From Quercus robur (taxonomy: Eukaryota > Streptophyta > Magnoliopsida > Fagales > Fagaceae): a DNA stretch of 64,000 nucleotides. The position numbers and the translations under genes were made by a program. The notes under the pieces were generated by a model. That model saw nothing but the letters and a program-made list of their open reading frames with translations, ran no database searches and was not told the origin of the DNA. Location: NCBI RefSeq assembly GCF_932294415.1, contig NC_065542.1:54432406-54496405 (forward strand), read 5' to 3'. Positions 9,283 through 22,235 of this stretch are shown here, in pieces; position 1 is the stretch's first letter, and the number at the start of each line of letters is the position of its first letter.

Positions 9283-11230
9283 AGGGCCACTTTCACAATT
9301 GCACTCACTCAAAATATCACAATTTATCAAAATGGAAAAAAAGGGTGATAAGTTGATGTAAAAAATGGTGAACAAGTTTCTACCCTATCGACCACTTAAA
9401 TATATTGTAAAATTGAGTATAAAATTGAATTTATACTTATATTTATTTGAATGGATTACTTGTGAATGCCAGTCCCTCTCTAGGTTATTTTTGTTAAATA
9501 ATAGTATAATACTCTTTAAAAAAAATAAAGGACAAAGTTTGTTTGTAGCTAATGGCTACAACTCCTACTGAAAAAATAACATGTTTATATATTTTGGAAA
9601 TCTAACTATTGGAGTGCCTGTTCTTCATGTTCTTAACATGTACAATAAATTTTATGTCAATCAAATGTTATTTATTATTTGATTTATAAATTTATTTTTA
9701 ATGCATAATTTTAGATTACAAAAACTTGAAATTTAAACATTTGATTAATAATATAGCTATTGATCTTTATTTTTTTTGAAAATTTTGCAAACATGAAGCA
9801 TATAAGAAGAAAATGTAATCCAACCACGCATTATTCAAAATTCACATCTAATAAAATAATAATTAGTGGAGTTATAGCCTTTGGCGAACTTTGTCCTAAA
9901 ATAAAAAGGAAATGGTTAGTAAGACAAAACTATAAAGATGAAATGATATATGTACTTCTCTATTAATCAAGTGGCCATCCACTCTGTAGCTATAATTTCT
10001 TCAATACAATAAGGCAATAATGCTATTATACCAACTAGTGTATAACCCTGTACATATGCACAAATACATTTAAAAATAATCACAATTACATATATATAAT
10101 TTAGAATCTAATTAGATCTAGACTATTCTGTTTTTGTATTCAATAATTTACTTGCCACAAAAATTAAAAAATTAGATGGAATACATGCGTAAAATTGAAC
10201 TCCAATTAAAATTCAATTTAGAATCTAATTGAATTTAGACTTTTTAAATTTTGCACCTAATAATTCACTTGACACACAAATTTAAAAATTAGATGAGACA
10301 CGTGGCGCAAAATTAGACTCTAGTTTAGAATTTTATTGGATTTTCTCTTAGTTTCGGCTATTAATAAATATATATATATAACTTATAAAATTGAATTGTT
10401 TTTAGTTGTACAAAAAAAGGCTCATAAATATAAAATCATTCAAAAATTATATTTTTCATGGTTTACTAATATTGGACTCCTCGTTTTTTACACTAAATTA
10501 ACTCATTTAACACAAAAATTAAAAAAACTTAGATTAAATAGGACACATGGCACAAAATTAAATTCTAATTGAAATCCAATTTTTGCATTGAATTAACTTA
10601 CTTGGCACAAAAATTTAAAAACTTAGATTAGATAGGACACATGGCGTAAAATTAAGCTCTAATTTAATTCCAATTTAAAATCTAATTGGATTTTTTCTCA
10701 GGTTTACTTATTATTATATATATAGATATATAGATAAGTGTGGTGATCTTAATAATAATAACTCGTAGAAAAGAAGACAAAGTGGATTATAGTAAATTGG
10801 AAAACATGGGGAAGTGGATGGCCCCGTGCATATGGACTCTAACTTCTTCTTCTTCTTCTTCTTCTTTTTTTTTTTCTTTTTTTTCAAAAAAAAAAAAATT
10901 GTATGAGGAACCCTTCCTCACGTGGAAGATGGGTCAAAAGCTGATTTTATATGACCCATCAATTAATTTTTTATTAGAGTGGGCATCCCACTATAAATTG
11001 TCGCATAAAGTCTTTCTTCTTTATCAAGCCAACTTTTGCATTTTTTTCACAGGAAAATACCTCTATATGCACAGGAAAAATACCTTAAGCTGAAAAAAGA
11101 AAAAAGAAAAGAAAAAGAAAAGGAAAACGGAAAATGCTTGGAAAACACCTGGAAGGTAGAGGCCACTTGCACACAGAATCTAATACAAAATGCACTCACT
11201 CAATATCACAATTTATTAAAATTGAACAGT
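9283..11230. repeat. dispersed direct repeat pair around an AT-rich block
   Basis: The phrase GCACTCACTCAAAATATCACAATTTATCAAAAT-like sequence at about 9301-9335 recurs at about 11193-11226, preceded in both by a GGCCACTT context. The block between is AT-rich and has no gene. Confidence 0.45.
10130..10702. repeat. four diverged copies of a 95-120 bp AT-rich repeat
   Basis: Units near 10137, 10252, 10490 and 10585 share the order 'ATTMACTTG.CACAAAAATTAAAAA', 'TTAGAT', 'GACACATGGCGYAAAATTA' and 'CTAATTGGATT'. Likely an old tandem array; no ORF. Confidence 0.5.
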
Positions 11231-13183
11231 AATGTCACTTTGTAATATGGGGATACTTAATTGAACAAAAATATTTAATTTTTTAAAAAAAATTATTAAA
11301 AATAATACAAATTTTATACAAAAAAATTTATTAATAGATATGATAATAAATATGGTTGGTGCTAGTTCAAGATAATAAATAAATATTAAAAGTTTTGTAT
11401 CTTTTATACTCCTTTTAAATAAACTTTGTGTCATAGAGTTATATATTACAATATTAAAATATAAATAGAGAAAGTTCTCTGGTAAGAGGTAGCTTGTTGA
11501 TCTTTGTAACAAATTGGTCATGAGGGATACCTATGAGTCAGCATCAAGAGGATGGAGGGTTAATTTTATATGCTAACATGGGTTATTATGGTTGTTCTAC
11601 CAAAATTACTATATTTTGAAAGAAACTTGAGCTTCTCACAATATATCAGCATAGTGGAAGTGAAGACAATTAGGCAATACTTCATACATGTAGATATAAC
11701 TCTTAAAATTCAATTACAAAAACCAGGCAACATGATTTACAATTATTTGAAGTACACAACCAATTAACTTTCAATTTCAAAGCAGTTATAGCTTTTGTCT
11801 GCCTAAGATTTTTTTTCCCTTTCTATAGCTAATAAATATAAGTTACATATGAAAAAAGAAAACTTGGAAGCAAAATAACAGACCAATCAAATTTAAACAC
11901 AAATGCATTGATTTAGGTTAATGCGAAGATAATTTAGTACAAAACTATGGTCATAGGTTGTGCTACGATAAGATGATATTGGGTAAGCTTTGTTGCATAT
12001 GGTATACAAGTGAGATGATAAGATATTTTAACGTCAATTTGTACTAATATCACAAGACAATGGGAACATAAAGCTGTAAAACTATAGATTGCCTAATTTG
12101 TTTTACAGCTTTTAACATCATCTTGAGGTGGTTGGCTATTTCAATTTTTTTGACAGCATGAATATTAGATAATTTAATTTGAAAGAATGTCCACTTGCTC
12201 AACCTACCATGATTGAATTTAATTTTCTAGCTGCTCAATACCTAAGGATCTTCTGAAGAGCAAAATATGACAAAGCCAAATCAATTAGAACATCTTGTTC
12301 TGCGATTTTGCTACCATAGCAGAAACCAATTAGTCACCAAGCCGCAGAAACCCACCATCCAATTAACAAAAAATCTAGAAACACAATGAAAGTATACCAT
12401 CTAATGCATGATAGAAACTAACACTAAAAGTGAGGTCAAACAATAATTGCTCATCAAACCAATGCCTGTAAAATATTAGTTTCCAGCTTAGTGAAGGAGG
12501 AAGGAACTTAGGAAATCATCAACCTTTAATTCTCATTGCTATGGAAGAATTTTACCAAAACTTGGCAAATTTATGTTTTTGCAGGCTAGGAAGGTAAAAT
12601 TTTATAAATAGTTAAGCCTTTTAGCAAGAAATGAGAGAATTAAATAGCAAAAAAAATTATTTTGCATGATCAGGGGACGAATATTGAACACAGAAACCAA
12701 AAATTTCAGTATCCTTAATCAAATACAGGAATTGTTCACAGTACCTTCACCATTATTACATTTTCCAATTCACCGAACTCCCTCATGTACTACCTAAATC
12801 CTTCCCAGAACCTGTAAAAAACCACATCAAGAAAAGGATATATTATTAACAAGAAGAACATGTCCTAAGGTTTGAAGATACAAATACTATCAATTTTTGG
12901 ACTTCACTTGTCATAACAACTAGGCTCAGAAATAACGAAAGAGAATGGCACGTAAAAGAAGTTCAAGTATATGCCAATGAATGATATATATATATATATA
13001 TATACACATTTGATCAGCTTGTATTCCGGCAATCTATCATGCCAGCCAAGGTTTGTCTTGTTCCATTTGAGTGGTGGGTGTTTCATGTGCACCATGATCT
13101 GTGAAAGGAGGCAAGATGGTGACTTACAAAAAATTCAGAGATGAAAGTTTATTAGCCTTCTGGATTTGCCAAAGCTACCATTT
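11231..13183. other. AT-rich intergenic stretch
   Basis: No gene or repeat ends recognised. A TA run lies at 12987-13004. The small ORFs here look random. Confidence 0.4.
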
Positions 13184-13385
13184 TCACAGGTATTTCCCAT
13201 AATCAGAGTCACCTTGTGTGCTTAAACTCCCAATCAAATTTCCCAAACTTGGCATGAATCTTTCAATATTATTAAAAAGCTATATCATATTTGGATAAGG
13301 TAGGTTATTAGAGCTACCTTCTTCACTGGCATGTCCTACTACATCTGTTATGTCTATGTTGGATGCTGGTGTGATTGTATTTGAT
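13184..13385 (-). pseudogene. TNL 3'-end remnant (post-LRR tail)
   Basis: Minus-strand reading from about 13385 gives NTITPASNID, then ASEEGSSNNLP, MPSLGNLIGS and DSDYGKYL, closing with TGA at 13184-13186. Order and wording match the C-terminal tail of TNL receptors and the better fragment at 19963-22235. One in-frame TAG lies near 13283. No LRR sequence precedes it. Confidence 0.5.
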
Positions 13386-16300
13386 GTCCTAGTAAGAGTC
13401 AAGATGTACTTAGGACAAGCTAGGATTTGTGACAAAAGTTTTGTTCTTCTTTTAATTTATCTGTATCATGTCTAGTTATTTAGTTGTTGATACAATTGTG
13501 TTGTGCATGGCTTTGTACTGTGTCTTTTCTTCACAATATATTTTCATTCATCCAAAAAAGGAAAACTGGGTACAATATCATGTAGGCATGCAACTTTGGA
13601 AAATTTGATTCACAAGAAACTTAAATAGAAGAAATACGTAAATTTGGTATAAATTTCTACTAGCTGTTGAAGTACTCGTCCACAGAAATTTGGAAGAGAA
13701 AAAAAATGAGGCAGTGCTAATTTGAGTTGAAGTTACCCATGGTAAAGTCAAATCACAAAGAAAAGAGGAAATAAATGAGCTATTTTAAATAAATCTTTGA
13801 TAGAGGACTAGAGGGTGGATGACACACCAATAACATAGAAATGAAGAGCTCAAAAATATTGAAGGTAGCAGTGCAAGCAGAGGAGAGGTTATTCTACAAC
13901 TCAGTTTCCCTTGTCTTTAAGAATGGGATCAATGGTATTCTCTTTATTTTGAAATATCCATCACAGCTACTAGTTCTACTGGGTCTTGCTTTACCATTAC
14001 AATTTTGCTTATTTCTTTCTCTATTATCAAACATCAATTGACAAACAAGACCCCAATTATCTAATAAAAACACCATGTATTGACAAAGCCCACGCTTCTG
14101 CACTATCAAGCTTGGGCACAGCTAGCAGTTGAAGCTTCTATGCAACTGTATTGATTAAACCAATCTGGAAATGACCCACATATTATATAGGAGAACCATG
14201 TCAATTCACCAGGATGGAACAACATGACATTGGTTTCCAAATGACTAATAAGATGATTTCAATTCCAAATTTTCAAGGATGGTAGCTGGATGCTCATAGA
14301 CTGAAAAAGAAGTGCATAGATAAAGTTGTAGCTAGTGCGCAAAGCTTCCACTTTTTGCAGAGTTTGGAAGAGGTCATGGTAGGCAGCCTTAACACAATTA
14401 ATGATATTCAATTAATAGCAGAGAATCAATCTACTGCAAATTTCAAAGAAAGAAATCAATATTATTGCTTTACATAATAAACTCAACAGAGCTAACCTGT
14501 CATACAGAGACACACATCAGGAGTTGACAACATTTCATTTCTAGAATCTAATTTTCAATGAAAACAGAAAATAATGGTATTAATTCAATCTCTTATTTTG
14601 GGACCCAGAAAAACAAGGAGGCTTGCATTAGAGGGAGCCTAATTTAACTATTACAAGCCCAATTTCAGGGCAAACTCAACAAGAACTCCAAATACCTAAA
14701 AGCAAAATTTCCACATATTTCTAATCAAGAAAACGGAACAAAATCAGCAAAATTTGTAACTACCTCAGAGATCATCAACAATATAATCATTAAAATAATT
14801 GATTAGGTTTCAGACCTTGGAAAATTTCAAAGTCCAGGTGTTTATGTTGTACTACAAGACCAATCATTTAAAGGCTACAATCCCAAACACATATTTGAGA
14901 GCAAAATCCTTTCCAAGTCTTTCAACATGTAAGGTAAATTTCATTGCTAGAATAACAATCAAATTACCTTAGACATAAAAGACCAAGTTGCATAGGTTTA
15001 AATATTAATTAATTGACTCTTTACTTTACCTATACACACACACACACACATGTATAAAAGATAGGTTCAAGTTACACTCTTTTTAAAACATATATTTTCA
15101 TAAAATCTAATGGTAAAAAACTACTATTCTTGTCCATAAACAAGCTCCCTGCTGACAATATATATATATTTCCAAAATTTAACAGATTCTCTCTCTGATA
15201 CCGAAAGTTATCACCTTCTCTCTCTAAGCTCACCTCCTCCTCCTCCTCCTCCTCCTCCCTCTCCACTGCTTTTGCTGAGTGCCAACAACTTGGTTGTGTT
15301 GGCCGTTAAACCAGTTGGGTCCAGCATAAAGTAAACCTATGGCCTTCAATTTCAATGCCACCAGAGAAGATCAAAAAGTATAGGGAAGCTACTACCATAC
15401 ATTTGGTTTTCATTATTGTAACAACAATGGGATTTTGTGTGGTAGAGGTTTAAATGATGAGAATGTAAATAGAATAACATAATATTTACATGGAAAACCC
15501 TTCTGAAGGAGCAAGGAGAGTGAAAAACCATAGGTGAGGCAGGGAATCCTCTACTTCTAGCCACTAGTATTACTGATATTGGAAAAGAGTGAACAATGAA
15601 GTATCTCAGAGTGGTGAATTATGTTCTTTATGGAGGTCAATCCCCCTCCCCAAGGGAGGAGATGGACCCCTTACAAATGCTGAATCCTTATTGGCTGTGA
15701 ATATAGTACAAAAATATTTTCTAAAGTAGAGGAAAGGTGAAAATAACCCTTAACATCCCCAAAATGACAAAAGGTATGCACAATTAGCCATCAAGCAATA
15801 GTTCCACAAGAACTTCTTTATGTTGCCCAGCATTTCAGTGAGCACGTTTAGAGGCCATTTGAGCATATGTCATTCTCACTTATCCTTTAGTCCATGGCTA
15901 CAAGAACGAAAGGGAATTGTACCCTTTACATAAGCTCAGAACTCTGGCATTCTTCCCCCAAAACAGGGAATGAAATACACTGAATCTAATCTAAAGAGCT
16001 CACAACCTCAATTAGCCACTACAATCAATTATATTATACATATATGTGTTTGTATGTATGTAGCCACAAGTGATGTACTAAAACGAATTACAATTGGAAA
16101 GGGGCTGCTCTTCAGACCATTTTTGTAATGGTCTATATTATCAACTAAATACTAGAACATGTGAACTGTATCCAGAAATAATAAACATATAAAATTCTCT
16201 AAGTTGTGGCTATACTCCCAATTTTGCTTTTGTTAGAGAATCCATGTTCTAAAAGTCAAACCAAATAATATCCTCAAAAATTTTGAATTTTCATGTGGCA

Positions 16301-16483
16301 GAAGTAAAAGCCACGATATTATGAGATGAAAAAAATGTATCCCCTTTGACACTAGAAAGCAAGAGAAAAATAATAATTAAGAGTTCAAAGGGATTAATTA
16401 CCTGAGCTGTCAGAGGTAAATCAGTCTTGTAGAAGCTAAGCACCCAGGAAGACATTTGGATTAAAAAAAAATCCCGCCAGTCC
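13386..16483. other. intergenic stretch, partly duplicated elsewhere
   Basis: The part 14160-14330 (shared phrase GGAACAACATGACAT and GGATGGTAGCTGG) is a diverged copy of 19290-19470. An AC run is at 15039-15053 and a CCT run at about 15234-15257. No coding region recognised. Confidence 0.4.
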
Positions 16484-16571
16484 TTTTCTTTGGCATTGCA
16501 ATCAGAGATAAATCCTTTCAACAATCTTTTTCTTTGGCATTGCAATCAGAGATAAATCCTTTCAACAATCT
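16484..16571. repeat. 44-bp direct tandem duplication
   Basis: TCTTTGGCATTGCAATCAGA and the next 24 bases occur twice, starting at 16487 and 16531, nearly identical. Confidence 0.85.
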
Positions 16572-16673
16572 GCATCTACCGTGAGCATTAAAGAAAGTGT
16601 ATCATTTTTGACAAAATCTATTTGAACTTGGCTGGAGTATATAGTATAAAGGTGAAATTGAAAAAGTGGTGGA

Positions 16674-17347
16674 CAGGGGCGTAGCCAGAAATTTTTGGTT
16701 GGGGGGGCCGAGGTAATATTATCATATTGATTTGCAATTCAAGAAAAATACAAAGTATGACATATATACATATATACATATCTTCTTGCATTAGTTGTAG
16801 AAAAAAAAACATAAAATCTAACCAAAATTAGACTACATTTACAAGAAATAATATTTATAGAAATTAAATATAACAAAGTCACTATAAGCAACTATAGAAT
16901 ACATAGCAGTTAAACTCAACCAAATTAGACTACTATGGTCAAAAATAAATTCAAAATCAATTTCATTCATCTCAACTAAATTCAAAATCAATTTCATTCC
17001 TACTAATATTCTAATACTGTATCCTCTCTCTACTCTCTAATGATAATTCCCACACCACACCAGGACTTTGAATAGCTATGGGACATAGCCTCACTCAAGA
17101 AAAAAAATGTGGGATATGGCTGACATGTCTTAGAGAATGAAACGAAAAGTCAAACAGATGAAAAGTAGGAATTTGGGATGGGGCATTTTTATGGCTACGT
17201 ATTGGAGGAGGGGCCAAGTTTTTCTCATAGGGGGGCCAGCTCTTAAATGAGAAAGTGTGAGACCTATTTCTTCCTACTATTATAAGGGTTTTAAAAAATT
17301 TTGGGGGGGCCATGGCCCCCCCAAGGCATAACGTGCCTCCGCCCCTG
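16674..17347. mobile_element. non-autonomous hAT element, 8-bp target duplication
   Basis: Starts CAGGGGCGTAGCCAG and ends CGCCCCTG, flanked by GTGGTGGA at 16666-16673 and 17348-17355 (8/8). At 674 bp it has C- or G-rich runs just inside each end and no transposase ORF. Confidence 0.85.
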
Positions 17348-17355
17348 GTGGTGGA

Positions 17356-17639
17356 TGTATATCAACAACCAAATTCTGCCAGCTACCCAGTTGGATATGG
17401 ATATGTTGGATGGGACCATCTCAAAGGACTGTACTGGTTACCAAGCTTCATCTTTACACTTCTTGGAGGTTGTAGTATGCAATTGAGATGTTAGCTTGCT
17501 TGTCTCTTCCATTACCCCATTATAATATTAGCAACTTGGTTTCCTATGTCAGATCCTACCCTGATATTTCAACACCTCAGCTGTGACAAATCCAGCAAAG
17601 AGAAAGGATATACATGCACATCAGCTTCACCAGTGGTCA
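17356..17639. other. interval between hAT element and PPR pseudogene
   Basis: No gene or repeat recognised. Confidence 0.4.
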
Positions 17640-18880
17640 CCACCTAAGCAGATCCCATTCTTGAAGTGATGAAATCACTTCACATCCCTCACAACACCCT
17701 AAGGTTCTTTATGATCAGTAATCTGGTTCCAGGCCCTGTGTTTAAGAGACCAAAAGCAATAGCAAGCCTCTCACTCTGATTACATAACATTTTTTCTTTG
17801 ACTTCCTCTTCAAGGGAATGCAACACAAATTCAGTCTTTGGGACATATCCAATAGCTCTCATTTCGTGAGCCAACTTATCCAAAAGTTGCATCATATATT
17901 CATATTGATAATGGCTCTTATCTTCCATAAGAAAAGCTTGTAGTTTTCCTTTCACTTCCACTACACTCTACACTGGCACTTTCCCACTTCCCCACCCCAC
18001 CCCCCCCCCTCCCCCCCCCCCGCCTTTGTATAGTAGTTTGAGACAGTGCTTCTTTTCCATACCCATGAATTTTATAGCTGGTAATCATTGTATTTGAAGA
18101 TATTGAGTCTTTGGAATTTGTCTGATCAAAGAGACTGTATGCCCAAGAAAGGGCTCCACATTTTGAATACATGTCAAACACTGCAGTACCTACTATTCAA
18201 TCAAAGTTGAGCCTTCTCACAATATATCCGTGTATAGATTTGCTCAATTTCCAAATCCCAACTTGGGAACATCCTAGAAGTGCACTCACAAGAGACACTA
18301 AATCTGGTTTGTATCCACAACCCTGCATCTCTTCCATTCTGCAAAACCATATTGAGCAAAGCCAGAAATAAATGCACTCCAAGATATGACATTCTTGTAA
18401 GGCATCATCCTGAAGGCATGACAAGCAAGCTTCAAATGCCCATTCCTGGCATAAATATCCGCAAGCTAGTTTGAACTACAACATTCATAGGAAGATCTTT
18501 CTGCATCAAATACCAATGAACAGAAAGGCCCAGTTTAAGTCCCCAAGATTTGCACAAACCTGTGTGAACCCCACCATCACAACCCCATCTTCTTCCATTC
18601 TCTCCTTTTGCATTCACCTATACAATCCATTGCTTTACACCAAAGTTCCTCTCTTGTTTTCAAATCCGACAACCTCGAACATTCCTTGAGTGCCACAGTG
18701 AAAGTCATGTTATCTTTATCGGGTCTAACACCTTCAAAGATTATCCGACGATATAGATTTAGAACTTCATCTGGGTACTCATTACGTGATAGGCTATTAT
18801 CATGGCATTCCATGCATCTATGCCTCTTTGAGGCAATACATCAAACACTTTCCGGGCAGCTTCAATGTTGCCTATATTTA
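17640..18880 (-). pseudogene. PPR protein (PLS/DYW class) pseudogene
   Basis: Read from 18880 downward in shifting frames: GNIEAARKVFDVLPQRG and DAWNAMI (about 18810-18880), NEYPDEVLNLYRR (near 18770), LPMNVVVQTSL (near 18480), GCGYKPDLVSLVSALLGCSQ (18260-18330), MFDMYSKCGALSWA (from 18181), and the E-domain part [19 protein letters not shown]...[15 protein letters not shown] and KNLRV (17695-17930). These are pentatricopeptide repeats and the E/E+ region of an organelle RNA-editing or processing factor. At least four frame changes and a poly-C insertion (17998-18021) break it, and the DYW tail stops at 17640-17690. The N-terminal repeats are missing; BAP31-like sequence begins at 18885. Confidence 0.8.
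17998..18021. repeat. poly-C tract in the PPR pseudogene
   Basis: A near-pure C run inside the pseudogene. Comparable runs lie at 22387-22406, 24727-24743 and 59664-59684. Confidence 0.85.
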
Positions 18881-18884
18881 CACT

Positions 18885-19230
18885 TTTCAGAGCACACTGC
18901 TGTTATTTACGAAATTACAGTAAGCATGTAACTTGTAAGTTGACTGTAAATTTTCCTTCATCAACTAACAAGAAATGCTTCTCTTGTGGTGATGTAATGC
19001 GTCATGATTGTCTGCTTTAATTTTCCTTTCAGATTGGTCCGGCGTGTATATTCTGAAAGCCTGAACTTGATTTGCAGGTTTTACCCTATTTCTTGGGTTG
19101 ATAATTGACCGTATGCACCATTATCTCCGAAACCTGAAGTTCAAAAGAGGAAGTTGAAAGGCTTTTAGAAAGAAAAGAAAAGACGCAACACAAAGAAAAA
19201 GAAGAGAAAGCATCCAAGAAGAAATGAAAT
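18885..19230 (+). pseudogene. BAP31-like ER membrane protein fragment (copy 1)
   Basis: After an intron-like stretch ending TTTGATTTGCAG near 19078, the plus strand reads GFTLFLGLIIDRMHHYLRNL, the third membrane segment and following loop of plant BAP31-like proteins (ER chaperone/sorting factors). Then come broken pieces of the coiled coil (GAGGAAGTTGAAAGGCTT, 19150-19170) with deletions and stops. The flanks, including an earlier intron-exon edge TTCCTTTCAG near 19033, match 62280-62400, so this and the right-hand copy come from one source. Not functional. Confidence 0.65.
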
Positions 19231-19289
19231 AGCTAGGAACAGAACTTGGCTTTGGGTAGCAACTTGAACCTCAAGTATCCTTCCATTCC

Positions 19290-19470
19290 ATTATGGGTAT
19301 GTGGAGCTACGAGCATTTGGAAGTAACCCACTCACCCACACAATATATAAGAGAGCCACATCAATTAACCTCGATGGAACAACATGACATGGGTTTCCAA
19401 ATTCCAAAGAGTCAAGGATGGTAGCTGGGTGCTAGAAGACTCAAATAAAGAAGTGCGTAGATAACAGGAA
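19290..19470. repeat. diverged duplicate of 14160-14330
   Basis: Shares GGAACAACATGACAT, GGTTTCCAAAT and GGATGGTAGCTGG in the same order. Part of an older duplication that may also include the two TNL tails (13184 and 19963). Confidence 0.55.
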
Positions 19471-19992
19471 TAAATAAATAAATAAATAAATAAAAGTTCT
19501 GTACAATCGGTTAAAGAAGCAATTTTATCACCTTTGCTGCAATTTCACCTCACACGTAAAAGAAGCAAAAGGAATGGCACGCAACTATTGCATGGGAAGC
19601 TGTAGTAAATTCTATAAAAAGAGAGCAACAAACCAGAGTGCCAAATTTACCCTCCATACAATCGGTTGTGACACTTTTTGTCCTCGCCTACTCGAGTGTA
19701 ATAACTTCTTGGTATCAACTAGTAGAAATTGGATCACAAATTTGTTAACCCATATATATGGCCCTTGTCACAGATTAAAAAAAAAAAATGCAAGCATATG
19801 CCAAATGAATATTTAAAAAAGAATAAATAAATAAATAAATAAATGTGCCACTACAAACAAACAAACAAGATCCATAAGGGGGAGAAAGAGGGGACTTGCA
19901 TAAAATAAATAAATAAATAATTTATCAGCCATGCATATTCATGAAAGCTACCAAATCCAAATTCACCAGGATTTCACTTCCTCTTCCTTGCT

Positions 19993-21866
19993 CAGGGCCG
20001 GCCCAAGGCCCCACAACCAAAAAAAATTTCTCTACTAAAAAAAAGCCTCATCTTCCTTAGTAAAAGGCCTAAAAGTTTTTTTAAATATTACATTTTTTAA
20101 ATAATTGGTACTTTTTTTAAGAGTGATGCTAAAAATATCACAAATTTTACTATATGTTTAATTGACATTTCACCAATCACATAAAAAAAAAAAAAGTAAT
20201 TCAAACACAAATAAATTAAGTTGTTGAAATTCATCAATTACAGTCATTATCATGTTATATTGTGAACATTTTGTAGCATCTTTAGTATTTTTCTTTTTCA
20301 TTTCTAACAAGGCTTCCAAAATAAGAGACCAATAAAAATTTAAACCAATTGTAACCCTAAAATGTTTCCCAAAAAAAAAAAAAAAATGCTGCAAATGTGA
20401 TAAATCATCAATGAGGACTAATCTCCTCTAATGGTTTGAGAGCTTAATTTTTGTAAACTAATCTCTTACTAAGCCACACACCAAATAATATACATCTATT
20501 TCTTTCTCTTAAAAAGAATATACAAAATTAAAATTTAGATTACAACTTTACTTAGCTATGCATAGTCATATATTCAAGTTAAAGTAAGTTTTTTTTTTTT
20601 TAAATAATATTTTTTTAGTTCTTTTTATTTAAATTTATGATTCAACAATGATATTCAATCTTCTATATGAAATTAACCTTAGTTTAGCTAGTATTATTCA
20701 TCAATTTCTGTATTTACATCAAATTAGTCTTAATTTAATTAGTATTTGATAGGCCAAGAATGTATTGACCATTTGTGATATATTAATTGATTAATTAGCC
20801 AAGTTTATTAATTAATTAAATTAATATGCAATGTACGTGGCAACACAAACAAATCACCAACTAAAATAAAGTGCAGCGGAAAATAAAGTTGACACGGTGA
20901 TTTGTTTACGAATGGGGTAAACCTACACGAAAAAAACCCTACCAAGTGATTTTAAGGTCACCACTCCAAGAATCCACTATTATTAAAACAAGCGGTTACA
21001 AGTAAAGGAATCACAATACCTTATACCAACCTACAGTTGAACCTTTACCCTAATACACAATTGGACTTGTTTTGTAGTGACAATCTCTTCTTTTGATGCA
21101 CGGCTTCCAGTACGTGACTAACCAATCTGATGTGCGGATCCCAGTATGTGCTTTACTCTTTTGCACGAATCCAAGTACATGACTAACTCCACAGCAATCC
21201 TTTGTTTGTTGTAGTTGATTTGCAGCAGCTTCACAAAGAAACACCAATAAGATTTTCAATGTTGGTGCAAGAGACTTTTCGTGGTTACAGAACCCAAAGG
21301 CATACAAGAAACGCAGTAAGAACTCTTTCTTTTGTAGGAGGCTAGGGTTTCAAAAAGAAAATCTTATGAAGTTCTCTAGGGTTAGGTTTTTCTTTTTCCA
21401 CCTCCTTTAAATAGGAGCTTAATGGGCTCTCCTATTCCAAATAGGTTTATACAAACCTTGGGCTTTCCTAGTCCAATAAGGATTATACAAACCCACAAAC
21501 TTTGGGTTTTCCTAATCCTATGAGGATTATACAAACCCATAAACAAATAGCCTTTTAGAATAAAAACGTTACTGGCTATAGTCTGAAACCCGTAAGCTCG
21601 ATAGATCGAGACATTTGTCGAGCTTTAATGAATCTCGATAGATCGAGCTTCTATCGAGGAAGTATCGAGACCTGCAAATTGCACTTTTCTTCAGCAGTTC
21701 TTGAGTAATCTTCATATCTTCAATTTAACCACTTGTAATGATCATCTTGAACTTTCTTAGATTTACCTAAATACAAGTAAAGTGCATTTTGTCAAAGGAT
21801 TTACATATAAAAATGCCTCATATAAACTTTTTGCCTTAGGCCCCAAATTTTGTTGGGCCGGCCCTG
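19993..21866. mobile_element. hAT-type element with nested solo LTR (copy 1)
   Basis: Ends are CAGGGCCGGCCCAAGG and TTGGGCCGGCCCTG. Without the nested LTR it is about 820 bp and matches the 829-bp copy at 55034-55862 throughout. Target duplication: CTTGCAAT on the right; the left flank has CTTGCT, the same site less two bases. No transposase ORF. Confidence 0.8.
20747..21800 (-). repeat. solo LTR of the element 1 family, 5' end lost
   Basis: Reverse copy of the LTR at 3425-4455: shared GGCCTATCA terminus (20747), GTTTACGAATGGGGTAAACC, the TCGA motif island (21595-21680) and GTCAAAGGAT. It lacks about the first 60 bp of the LTR and about 25 bp of hAT sequence, judged against the hAT copy at 55034, so a deletion took the junction. 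Confidence 0.75.
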
Positions 21867-22235
21867 CTTGCAATCATAGTCACATTGTTCATGTTTGCTT
21901 GAATTCCCAATCCAACTTCTCAAAAGTGGAATGAATCTCTCAATTATTTCAAGGAGTACTCGTGTCCTCTTTAGGTGTGGTACATCTACTTCACTAGAGG
22001 TATACCTTCTCCACTAGGTCCAGCCATATCTCCATCAGAGTCATCACGATTACTTCTTCACTTAGTTTTGGTATCTTTTACTGAATCTTCAAAATCATCC
22101 TCATATGGAGTGATGACGCAATTGCTACACCCAACCTTAGTTTGCTTGAAATCTTCCATGTCTTGCTCATATACCAAACGAGCCCCACATTTAGTAACCT
22201 CCCAGCCTAGAACATTGTATTCTTTTAATTTGTGA

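Larger units (their letters stand above)
19963..22235 (-). pseudogene. TNL 3' exon (post-LRR tail), split by an hAT element
   Basis: From 22235 downward the minus strand reads LKEYNVLGWEVTKCGARLVY, EQDMEDFKQTK, VITPYEDDFEDS and GDMAGPSGEG, typical of the last exon of TNL receptors. It carries stops (TGA/TAG) near 22070 and 22005. The frame resumes beyond the hAT element at 19992 with KEEEVKSW and TGA at 19963-19965, so the insertion hit the coding tail. No NB-ARC or LRR exon is found upstream before the Sirevirus at 22973. Confidence 0.6.
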
